A stretch of DNA of 6,779 nucleotides, taken from assembly GCA_003978455.1 (NCBI GenBank), contig QNZT01000001.1:1-6779 (forward strand), in the 5' to 3' direction. Position 1 is the first letter of the stretch, and each line of letters opens with the position of its first letter. The notes beneath the pieces are model-generated. The model had not been told where the DNA came from. It was given only the letters and a program-made list of their open reading frames with translations, and did not search any database. Shown here piece after piece: positions 1-6,055 of this stretch. The DNA comes from Sulfurospirillum sp. (GTDB taxonomy: Bacteria; Campylobacterota; Campylobacteria; Campylobacterales; QNZT01). The position numbers and the translations under genes were made by a program.

Positions 1-480
1 GTGTCTGGGCTTCAGGATCAGAGGCAGCGGAGGGTTACTCATCTGTAGTACCTCTTCTACCGCATACTCTTTGGGTACGGGCAGTTTGTGTTCCAGACAA
101 AACGCGGAAAAAGCACCTTTGTCCCTGACCCTCTCAAACGCTTCCGCCGGAGGCAGATTGTAAAAGAGGTTTTCAGGACTCTCTTCAGAGATAAACCGAT
201 AAAAGAGAATCGTCGTATCCTCTTCTACAGGGATATAGACCAGCCTCTTGTCAACGTACTTATCGAGAATCCGCCCGAGATCTTCATGAAAGTGTCTCTC
301 TTTACGCAACAGCTCCGTTTTGGCGGCATACACTTTTTCAAGTATCATCTTTTCGGCTCCGGAGAGTGCATCGCACAGCACAAAACCGATGCCGTTTGCC
401 CGTAAAATATTGACAAGGTCATACGATTTACGTGTCGTTATATCGGTAACCAGTACTACTATATTATCGAGATCATTCAT
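1..480 (-). CDS. ATP-grasp family ligase-like protein, N-terminal 160 residues (cut by left window edge)
   Basis: An unbroken minus-strand frame of 160 codons starts at the ATG at 480-478 and runs off position 1 without a stop. It begins with a Rossmann-like beta-alpha-beta stretch (NIVVLVTDITTRKSYDLV, then GIGFVLCD), as in the pre-ATP-grasp domain. Residues 120-137 contain the family signature DKGAFSAF followed by LPVPKEY, which matches the usual 'DK..f...l...g.pvP' segment. PLILKP at 153-158 supplies Lys157, in the position of the nucleotide-binding lysine. Known members couple ATP hydrolysis to joining a carboxylate to an amine. The style resembles the predicted carboligases (COG3919 type) often found in polysaccharide loci; the substrate cannot be told. 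An in-frame TAG lies upstream, and the only other start between is a TTG three codons earlier. The ribosome site is modest (AAGG, 11 nt before ATG). The gene has its own promoter. The catalytic C-terminal half lies outside the window. Confidence 0.83.
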   Translation of the reverse strand, partial: MNDLDNIVVLVTDITTRKSYDLVNILRANGIGFVLCDALSGAEKMILEKVYAAKTELLRKERHFHEDLGRILDKYVDKRLVYIPVEEDTTILFYRFISEESPENLFYNLPPAEAFERVRDKGAFSAFCLEHKLPVPKEYAVEEVLQMSNPPLPLILKPRH

Positions 481-568
481 CTGTAACAAGACCTTAAAAT
501 ATTTTCGTGAGAGTGCAGGGCTAACAGTATTTGCAACTACTTTCTAAACGGGCAAAATGTACATACAT

Positions 569-597
569 ATTCTAACAAAAAAGGCTTTATCAGTCAA
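569..597 (-). promoter_or_regulatory. Sigma-70-type promoter for the ATP-grasp gene
   Basis: On the minus strand, TTGACT (597-592; 5 of 6 to TTGACA) is followed by a 17-bp spacer and TAGAAT (574-569; 5 of 6 to TATAAT). A TG one base upstream of the -10 (577-576) makes it an extended -10. Transcription would start near 562, leaving a leader of about 80 nt before the ATG at 480. The rest of the 481-769 gap is AT-rich; I see no convincing terminator and no credible small gene in it. Confidence 0.62.
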
Positions 598-769
598 AGA
601 AAACAGGGTACGAAAATAGTAAGATTCTATATGATAATAAAAGCATCTTACCTATAAGTAATTTTTATTAAATATCTATAATTTTGAAAAAATAACAAAT
701 TTTCTACAGATTTCTATATGTAGCAGATAAAGCTGCTCTTTTGCCTAAAAATAACTTTACAATTTAGAA

Positions 770-1690
770 TTACTCCGTGCCTTGATATTTGACCATTTTC
801 ACAATGCGTCGTCCTATAAAACGTACGATATAGTAAGGTGAAAGCAACAGGTAGTACCAATACCCTTTGACAATCTTCACAAGATGTGTAAAATCCTTTT
901 TTGCGATCAATTTAATCACTGAGGCTGTCATTCTGGACGAGTTATTCAAAAATATCGCGATCCTCAGCTTTAATGGTAAATTGTGCTCTTTGATATATCT
1001 GTTCAAAAACTCAAAATTTTCAACATCATATTCATAAACTTTTGTAGAAGTCAAGCTGCTTTGGTGCACGCGATAATAGGTATGGTACGCATCGACACAA
1101 AGCGCTTTTCGATTTCTCGTCACTTTCAGCAACACATCATAATCCTCGGCATAGTGTAAACTTTCGTCTATCTTGCCGACTTTATTCAGTATATCTGTTC
1201 TGAAAATCGCTGCTGAGATAAATACAAAATCCCCCTGTGTCAGCAAAAGATCATGAATATCCCCTGAGTAATGCTCCTCATAAAAACCGAATATATCACC
1301 CTTCCCGTCTATGTAGGCTGTTTTCGAGTATAAAAGGCTTACATCCTCTTTGTCTGCATAGCTGTCGAGCAGTTTAAAAGATGCTTCCAGTTTTTCCCTG
1401 TGCCAGATATCATCACAGTCGAGTATCGCCACCCATGTACCGTTTACTTTTTCAATAGCCAGATTTCGGGCTCTTCCCAGAGGTGTATGCTCCGGTGCGT
1501 AAAAATACTTTATCCTCTCATCCTGATAAGATTTTACAATAGCGGCACTCTCATCAGTAGATTGATTATCCCAAAAGATAATTTCCCAATTTTGATACGT
1601 TTGTGCAAATACACTATCGATAGCCTCTCTGAGGTAGGTATCACTGTTGTAACAATTCATCACAATAGAAACTAAAGGTTGATTATGCAC
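770..1690 (-). CDS. Family 2 (GT-A fold) glycosyltransferase
   Basis: A cytoplasmic or membrane-associated transferase of 306 residues, expected to move a nucleotide-activated sugar onto a growing lipid-linked glycan. The N-terminus has the GT2 opening VSIVMNCYNS (7-16), then EAIDSVFAQTY and WEIIFWDNQSTD (nucleotide-binding region). The metal-binding DXD is LDCDD (90-94), and the AEDYD motif at 181-185 is the usual acidic acceptor/catalytic region. The C-terminal part (about 278-295, WYYLLLSPYYIVRFIG) is hydrophobic with basic residues after it and may sit on the membrane. The start is GTG at 1690, not ATG. It is supported by AAGGA at 1703-1699 with an 8-nt spacer and by an 8-bp overlap with the aminotransferase stop. 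It is the last gene of the five-gene run, so it probably transfers the sugar made by the upstream enzymes; that link is inference. Donor and acceptor cannot be read from sequence. Confidence 0.93.
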   Translation of the reverse strand: MHNQPLVSIVMNCYNSDTYLREAIDSVFAQTYQNWEIIFWDNQSTDESAAIVKSYQDERIKYFYAPEHTPLGRARNLAIEKVNGTWVAILDCDDIWHREKLEASFKLLDSYADKEDVSLLYSKTAYIDGKGDIFGFYEEHYSGDIHDLLLTQGDFVFISAAIFRTDILNKVGKIDESLHYAEDYDVLLKVTRNRKALCVDAYHTYYRVHQSSLTSTKVYEYDVENFEFLNRYIKEHNLPLKLRIAIFLNNSSRMTASVIKLIAKKDFTHLVKIVKGYWYYLLLSPYYIVRFIGRRIVKMVKYQGTE

Positions 1691-2801
1691 TGTAAAAATC
1701 CTTAATACTTTTAATCACTCGTCTCTGCTCCTCTTCTGTCAAGTCGTAATGGCAAGGGAGCGTCAAGATCTCTTCATAAATCTTTTCGGTAACAGGAAGG
1801 CTATACGGTGTACGATATTTATGCAAAAGATGATTTGGCTTATAGTGCACACCGCATTCAATATTGTTCCCGATAAGATACTCTCTCAGGGCATCTCGCT
1901 GCTGCACTTTGATAACAAAAATATGAGGAACAATATCCTCATAATCAAAATCCAGTATCCCCACCTCTTCCATATCTTTCAGTGCCTCTATATAGCGATC
2001 TACTATCGCTTGTCTTTTGCGCTTGAAGGCATCTATCTTCTTTAACTGTGCTCTTCCGATAGCCGCCATAATATTGCTCATATGATATCTGAACCCCTGA
2101 TGTGTGACATCAAAATCCCAGCTTCTTTGACCTGCATAGCGTTTTTGCGTATCTTTTTCAACCCCCAGAAGCCTTCCGTCCTGTACGCGCTGTATCACTC
2201 TTTTGTCGCCGGAGACGATAGCGCCGCCTTCACCGGAAGTGATATTTTTAATCCCGTCAAAACTGAAACAGATGATATCCCCCTCTGTTCCCACTTTTTT
2301 ACCGCCTCTTTGGGATCCGAAAGCCTGTGCTGCATCTTCGATCACCCGCAAAGAGTGCTTTTGGGCAAATGCATACACTTCCTCTATACCTTTTGCACTG
2401 CTTGCATAGTGCACGGGCATGATCGCTCTGGTATTTTCACTCAGACGCTTCTGTGCATCTTGCATATCTATAAACAGTGTATCGGGATTTACCTCTACTG
2501 CCACCGGTGTCGCCCCGCACGCTGATATCGCCTGAAATGTAGCGACATACGTCAAAGAAGGAACCAACACCTCATCACCTGCTTTGATATCGAGTGCTTC
2601 GAGGGCAAGATGCAGTGCCGATGTTCCCGTATTGACACAGACAACATCAAACTCGGTTTCAAGATATCTTTTTATCTCATCTTCAAAAAACATCACCTCT
2701 TCACCCATACCCAGAAACTCTTTGTCCAGAACGCTCAGAACAGCTGCTTTCTCTTCCTCTGAGACAGCAGACTTTGAAAGTCTTATCTTCTCACCACGCA
2801 T
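1683..2801 (-). CDS. DegT/DnrJ/EryC1/StrS family PLP-dependent sugar aminotransferase
   Basis: This 372-residue protein (normal for the family) should transfer an amino group, usually from glutamate, to a keto sugar nucleotide. Counting from the chosen start: NTGTSALHLAL (about 57-67) binds the PLP phosphate region; VIEDAAQAFGS (153-163) carries the Asp156/Gln159 pair that contacts PLP; FSFDGIKNITSGEGG (179-193) holds Lys185, the internal aldimine lysine; YHMSNIMAAIGRAQL (239-253) and LTLPCHYDLT (346-355) are typical C-terminal motifs. Because Lys185 is present, it is not the RfbH-type 3-dehydrase, which has His there. A longer frame opens at the ATG at 2837. I prefer the ATG at 2801: it has GGAAGAG (2815-2809) 7 nt upstream, overlaps the previous stop by 11 bp and gives a normal N-terminus. 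Context suggests a CDP-linked keto-deoxyhexose as substrate; whether C3 or C4 is aminated is not decided by the sequence. Confidence 0.93.
   Translation of the reverse strand: MRGEKIRLSKSAVSEEEKAAVLSVLDKEFLGMGEEVMFFEDEIKRYLETEFDVVCVNTGTSALHLALEALDIKAGDEVLVPSLTYVATFQAISACGATPVAVEVNPDTLFIDMQDAQKRLSENTRAIMPVHYASSAKGIEEVYAFAQKHSLRVIEDAAQAFGSQRGGKKVGTEGDIICFSFDGIKNITSGEGGAIVSGDKRVIQRVQDGRLLGVEKDTQKRYAGQRSWDFDVTHQGFRYHMSNIMAAIGRAQLKKIDAFKRKRQAIVDRYIEALKDMEEVGILDFDYEDIVPHIFVIKVQQRDALREYLIGNNIECGVHYKPNHLLHKYRTPYSLPVTEKIYEEILTLPCHYDLTEEEQRRVIKSIKDFYSA
1699..1705 (-). promoter_or_regulatory. Ribosome binding site that decides the GTG start of the glycosyltransferase
   Basis: TTAAGGA on the minus strand, 8 nt before GTG at 1690. 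It lies inside the end of the aminotransferase gene and fixes the start at a non-ATG codon. Confidence 0.6.
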
Positions 2802-3198
2802 AGTCAATCTCTTCCAGTGCGATATTGACCGCTTCATCAGGATCGTGTTCCAGATTGGCGAGGTTTAAAAGCATGTTATACTCCCCTACACCTTTAAAAG
2901 CCACCCAGGCACCCGGTTTGACAGTCAATCGCTGGTAATTTTCCGGGGAGAGTGTCTGTGTAAAAAAACTTTTATCCGCTTCATCATAAACGACAAACTT
3001 GATTGCGCCTACCGGCACAACAAGATTTAATGTCATAAGCGTATGTTTTTTCCACCCTTTTATATCATCTTTATTGACGGTAGAAAAGTAGGCTTCCCCG
3101 AAACCGGCATATCCGTCATCACTCTTTTTCATGCCATGAAAAACATCACCTTTGGGATGTCTGATCCGTTTAAGAGGTGTTAAGATCACTTTGTCCAT
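2791..3198 (-). CDS. Small RmlC-like cupin, probable sugar-nucleotide epimerase or ketoisomerase
   Basis: A 135-residue single cupin domain. The ordering of motifs follows the dTDP-4-dehydrorhamnose 3,5-epimerase (RmlC) family: RIRHPKGDVFH (11-21), GFGEAYFS (32-39), a GWKKH segment with His52 in the place of the catalytic His of RmlC's RGLH, VPVGAIKFVVYDE (61-73), LSPENYQRLTVKPGAWVAF (83-101), and NLEHDPDEA (115-123) near the C-terminus. Full RmlC enzymes are about 180 residues; this length is nearer to the FdtA/QdtA 3,4-ketoisomerases (about 135-150). In the KPGAWVAF segment the His of RmlC's PEGFAHGF is missing. It should act on the RfbG product before the aminotransferase, shifting the keto group or inverting C3/C5; I cannot choose between these. 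ATG at 3198 has AAGGGA (3210-3205) with a 6-nt spacer and overlaps rfbG by 13 bp, implying translational coupling. Confidence 0.82.
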   Translation of the reverse strand: MDKVILTPLKRIRHPKGDVFHGMKKSDDGYAGFGEAYFSTVNKDDIKGWKKHTLMTLNLVVPVGAIKFVVYDEADKSFFTQTLSPENYQRLTVKPGAWVAFKGVGEYNMLLNLANLEHDPDEAVNIALEEIDYAW

Positions 3199-4286
3199 AG
3201 TAAATCCCTTTGCTTCGCTATCGCTTCGTACTCTGTTATCTGTTCCATCGTTTTGGCATACATATCCACGCTGTTTTTATAAAAATCGTAATACCACTCA
3301 CTGGTAAACCGTATAGTCTGATCATACTCTAAAGTGGACTGCCATTTGAGATATCCCAGTGCTTTATCGCAGCTAAGTTTCAAAAGCCCCGCCTCATGAA
3401 AAGGGATATTGCCTGTCACTTCATACGCTTCGTCAGGAGTATCAAAGTGCCAATATCTACTCAAATCTATCAACAACTCCTCAACGGTACGATTCTGTTC
3501 GGCTCTTGGACCAAAGTTATAAGCCTCTCCATGAAAACTAGCATCTTTGTAAAGCACTTCTCCCAGATTCAGATACCCGCTGAGCGGCTCCAGTACATGC
3601 TGCCATGGACGTGTCGCTTCCGGACTGCGTATCTCCACCTTTTTCCCCTCACTCCAGGCTTTCATGCAGTCAACTACGATACGATCTTTTGCCCAGTCTC
3701 CGCCGCCTATAACATTTCCCGCACGCCCGATCGCCAGTCTCACCCTGCACTTTTCATCTTTAAAAAATGAGTGAAAATAGGACTTTATAATCAGTTCGGC
3801 CGCGCCTTTGGAACCACTATAGATATCTTTACCGCCCATCTGGTCATTCTCTTTATACCCCCAAATCTGCTCAACATTATCATAACATTTATCACTTGTG
3901 ATGATGATGGCTGTACAAACCGGATTGATCTCCCTGAGGGCTTCCAGGATATTGGCAGTTCCCATGACATTTGACGAGATAGTTTCGATTGGATCACTGT
4001 ACGAAGTCGATACAATAGGCTGTGCCGCAAGATGAAAAAGAAAATCAGGCTTCTCATCCCTGATGATTTCTTTCATCTTCTCAAGATCTCTGATATCGGC
4101 GATATAATGTTTGATTTTCTGCTCCAAGCCAAGCTCTTCAAACATAGAGGGCTCTGTCGGGATATCTTTGGAGACACCTGTAACCTGACTCCCCAACTTT
4201 AAAAGCCATGAAACCAGCCAACTCCCTTTAAATCCTGTATGCCCTGTTACCAAAACCTTTTTATCTTTATATACATTATCAAACAT
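3186..4286 (-). CDS. rfbG: CDP-glucose 4,6-dehydratase
   Basis: A cytoplasmic short-chain dehydrogenase/reductase-family enzyme (366 residues, family norm about 355-370) that turns CDP-D-glucose into CDP-4-dehydro-6-deoxy-D-glucose using bound NAD. VTGHTGFKGSWL (13-24) is the form of the Rossmann glycine motif typical of this subfamily. LFHLAAQP (83-90) is the second nucleotide-contact stretch. ITSDKCYDN (129-137) gives the catalytic Thr/Ser-Asp-Lys region, and Tyr156/Lys160 in YSGSK form the YxxxK pair. SPEATRPWQHVLEPLSGYL (221-239) is a strongly conserved substrate-binding segment. The ATG at 4286 shares one base with the rfbF stop (TAATG), so it is coupled to it; the ribosome site itself is weak (GGGA, 6 nt upstream). 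Pairing with rfbF is the classical first two steps of all CDP-deoxyhexose routes. In other nomenclature it is ddhB. Confidence 0.96.
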   Translation of the reverse strand: MFDNVYKDKKVLVTGHTGFKGSWLVSWLLKLGSQVTGVSKDIPTEPSMFEELGLEQKIKHYIADIRDLEKMKEIIRDEKPDFLFHLAAQPIVSTSYSDPIETISSNVMGTANILEALREINPVCTAIIITSDKCYDNVEQIWGYKENDQMGGKDIYSGSKGAAELIIKSYFHSFFKDEKCRVRLAIGRAGNVIGGGDWAKDRIVVDCMKAWSEGKKVEIRSPEATRPWQHVLEPLSGYLNLGEVLYKDASFHGEAYNFGPRAEQNRTVEELLIDLSRYWHFDTPDEAYEVTGNIPFHEAGLLKLSCDKALGYLKWQSTLEYDQTIRFTSEWYYDFYKNSVDMYAKTMEQITEYEAIAKQRDLLWTK

Positions 4287-5065
4287 TATCTATCCCACAT
4301 CTTCCATTTTGCTTCGTTGTTATTCCACATCTCATTGAGTCTGTTTTTATCTCTCAGTGTATCCATAGGCATCCAGAAACCTTCATGTTTATAAGTAAAT
4401 ATCTCACCATCTTTCGCGAGATTTTTCAACGGCTCTTGCTCAAATACGACACTCTCTCCCTCGGGAATATAGTCAAACACCTTTGGTTCACATACAAAAA
4501 ATCCCGCATTGATCCAGCTACCGTCACCTTTGGGTTTCTCCTGAAACTCCAGTACCTGATTGTCCTCGGAGATACTCAGCGCACCGAACCTTCCATCCGG
4601 TTGTGCGGAAGTCATGGTCATCGCCTTCCCGTGCGCCTTATGCGATTTTAACAACATATCGATATCGATATCGGCAACACCGTCACCATAGGTCAGCAAA
4701 AACGGTTCATCTCCAACTATCTTCTGTGCCTTTTTGATACGACCACCCGTCATAGTGTGCAATCCGGTATCGAGCAACGTTACCCTCCACGGTTCACTGG
4801 AGTTGTTCAGCACCTCTATCTTATTTTTTTGAAGATCGATCGTGATATCACTCTGATGTAAAAAATAGTTTGCAAAATACTCTTTGATATAGTACCCTTT
4901 GTATCCAAGAAGTATCACAAAATCATTGATACCATAGGTAGAATATATCTTCATAATATGCCAGAGAATCGGTTTACCGCCGATTTCAACCATAGGTTTG
5001 GGACGAAGATCCGTCTCTTCACTCAACCTTGTACCAAAACCGCCTGCAAGTATTAACGCTTTCAT
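4286..5065 (-). CDS. rfbF: Glucose-1-phosphate cytidylyltransferase
   Basis: This 259-residue nucleotidyltransferase makes CDP-glucose and pyrophosphate from CTP and alpha-D-glucose-1-phosphate, committing carbon to CDP-deoxysugars. The N-terminal signature LAGGFGTRL (6-14) followed by RPKPMVEIGGKPI (21-33) binds the nucleotide phosphates. TYGDGVAD (125-132) has the metal-binding Asp128. FQEKP (174-178), WINAGFFV (184-191) and GFWMPMDTLRDK (229-240) are family-specific; the last is diagnostic for RfbF over RmlA-type thymidylyltransferases. Length equals the usual 257-260. The ATG at 5065 has AAGGAG (5081-5076) with a 10-nt spacer. It is the first gene of the five-gene run, preceded by a 204-bp leader with a likely promoter. 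Also known as ddhA. A perfect ATATCG triplet repeat lies inside it at 4656-4673, encoding the DIDID stretch around residues 132-136. Confidence 0.96.
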   Translation of the reverse strand: MKALILAGGFGTRLSEETDLRPKPMVEIGGKPILWHIMKIYSTYGINDFVILLGYKGYYIKEYFANYFLHQSDITIDLQKNKIEVLNNSSEPWRVTLLDTGLHTMTGGRIKKAQKIVGDEPFLLTYGDGVADIDIDMLLKSHKAHGKAMTMTSAQPDGRFGALSISEDNQVLEFQEKPKGDGSWINAGFFVCEPKVFDYIPEGESVVFEQEPLKNLAKDGEIFTYKHEGFWMPMDTLRDKNRLNEMWNNNEAKWKMWDR

Positions 5066-5131
5066 AAGCCATCATCTCCTTTTTATTATCTAAAACAAGC
5101 CCCGCTTCTACCCCAAAGACCCTGATAAACC

Positions 5132-5173
5132 GTCATATAGTTATAATTTTTATGACCATTTTCACCATGTGAA
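5132..5173 (-). promoter_or_regulatory. Two inverted repeats in the rfbF leader
   Basis: Two dyads lie just downstream of the proposed start of transcription. TTCAC-N3-GTGAA occupies 5161-5173 and GTCATA-N13-TATGAC occupies 5132-5156. They are too poor in GC and lack a U-tract, so they are not intrinsic terminators. They could be operator half-sites or leader stems; the sequence alone does not say which. The rest of the 5066-5269 gap holds no gene I can support. Confidence 0.25.
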
Positions 5174-5180
5174 GACAAAT

Positions 5181-5197
5181 GTATAAAAATATTATAC
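5181..5197 (-). promoter_or_regulatory. Likely -10 element of the rfbF operon, inside an inverted repeat
   Basis: A perfect TATAAT lies at 5196-5191 on the minus strand, preceded by an A-rich stretch. No good -35 is found 16-18 bp upstream; the region there reads AGTCAAT. The hexamer is embedded in a 17-bp dyad, GTATAA-N5-TTATAC (5181-5197), which could be a repressor or activator site or just an AT-rich coincidence. Transcription would begin near 5184, giving a leader of about 120 nt before rfbF. Confidence 0.42.
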
Positions 5198-5269
5198 CTT
5201 TTGTTTCCCAAAATTGACTTAAACGCCTCAACTCTGAACACTCTTCGTCCCAAAGTACACCTGCCGAAA

Positions 5270-6055
5270 TTACTTGTGCCGAAACAAACGCTTTAGCATA
5301 TCTCTCAAACTGCCTATCGCTTCATGCACGGCGACATAGCTCAGATGTATGCCCTCGGGAGAGGGGTTGAAAAAGCAGTAGCATATGTCCGATCGGGTAC
5401 GAAAATCGGTCGCGGCGGGGATCACTTCAAAGCCGTACTCTTCAAAGAGCGGTTTGGCGCGGTTCATATGAATCGCCGACGTTACCAGGTAGATTTTCGG
5501 ATGGTCTATCCCCTCCTCATGAAAGAGATCGATCGCACGCATCGCGTTTTGGATCGTATTTGCGGAACTGTCCGGATAGAGGATAGAGGCTTTGCGGTCA
5601 AATTCGACTTCGCTCACTTCCGGCAACTTGAAACCGATACCCTCTTCCATCTCATGAAGTGTCTCCCTGGTAGCTCTGATCTCATTGTTCGCTCCGGAAA
5701 AGATGATCGGGAGGTTGTACTTTCTGGCAAGCATCACGGCATAGACCACCCGTTTGAAACTCCCCTCCGCTACGGGAAGGTTGCTGCTTCCGGTGTAAGC
5801 ACCCGCACCAAGCAGCACGATACCGTCCGCATCTTTGACCTCAGCCAGCGGCTTGTTGTAGCGGTTTTCGATCGGACGCACCAGCTTGTTTCCGACATAG
5901 TAGGTACTCAGCAGATAGAAGAGTATCCCGCCGAAGATAAAAAACTTCCGGTACTTTCCGGTATAAAACGCCGCGACCCAAAAGAGTATCACAAAGATCC
6001 CCGGAGGGGTGATCATCGAAACGATCGCATTTTGGATATGGTACATCGCACCCAT
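5270..6055 (-). CDS. Membrane-anchored YdcF/SanA/ElyC (DUF218) family protein
   Basis: A 261-residue envelope protein. The N-terminus has two hydrophobic segments (about 12-32, around ITPPGIFVILFWVAAFY, and 38-55), then a DUF218 domain. Domain motifs are ADGIVLLGAG (76-85), IIFSGANNE (117-125), DSSANTIQNA (162-171) and YLVTSAIHMNRA (189-200), the conserved LVTS..HM.RA element. Size and layout match E. coli ElyC (two membrane segments, about 259 residues), which is linked genetically to cell-envelope and lipid-carrier homeostasis; no reaction is established here. A longer frame starts at the ATG at 6073, but the ATG at 6055 is preferred. It forms a TGATG overlap with the flippase stop and has AAGGGGG (6067-6061) 5 nt upstream, while the upper ATG has no ribosome site. 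Tight coupling suggests joint production with the flippase. Base composition (above 50% GC in a line counted by hand) is higher than in most of the central genes. Confidence 0.88.
   Translation of the reverse strand: MGAMYHIQNAIVSMITPPGIFVILFWVAAFYTGKYRKFFIFGGILFYLLSTYYVGNKLVRPIENRYNKPLAEVKDADGIVLLGAGAYTGSSNLPVAEGSFKRVVYAVMLARKYNLPIIFSGANNEIRATRETLHEMEEGIGFKLPEVSEVEFDRKASILYPDSSANTIQNAMRAIDLFHEEGIDHPKIYLVTSAIHMNRAKPLFEEYGFEVIPAATDFRTRSDICYCFFNPSPEGIHLSYVAVHEAIGSLRDMLKRLFRHK

Noticed and set aside
88..547. Two plus-strand open frames at the left end (88-405 and 320-547)
   Set aside because: They lie mainly opposite the ATP-grasp frame, which has recognisable motifs; their own translations show no family features or ribosome sites.
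722..737. Small hairpin AGCAG-N6-CTGCT after the glycosyltransferase
   Set aside because: Stem of only five pairs, and the T-run (CTTTT) lies on the plus-strand side, the wrong orientation to stop the minus-strand operon.
2082..2525. Plus-strand open frame of 147 codons
   Set aside because: Antisense to the aminotransferase, no recognisable family, unusual Cys/His-rich composition from reading the complementary strand.
2802..2837. Upstream ATG for the aminotransferase at 2837
   Set aside because: Adds 12 residues unlike the family N-terminus, lacks a ribosome site and would overlap the cupin gene by 47 bp; the ATG at 2801 is better supported.
5142..5147. Plus-strand TATAAT
   Set aside because: No -35 at proper distance and no plus-strand gene downstream.
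5133..5168. Possible 11-codon leader peptide upstream of rfbF
   Set aside because: Starts at ATG 5168 on the minus strand and ends in TGA, but has no ribosome site and falls within the inverted repeats; no run of regulatory codons that would suggest attenuation.
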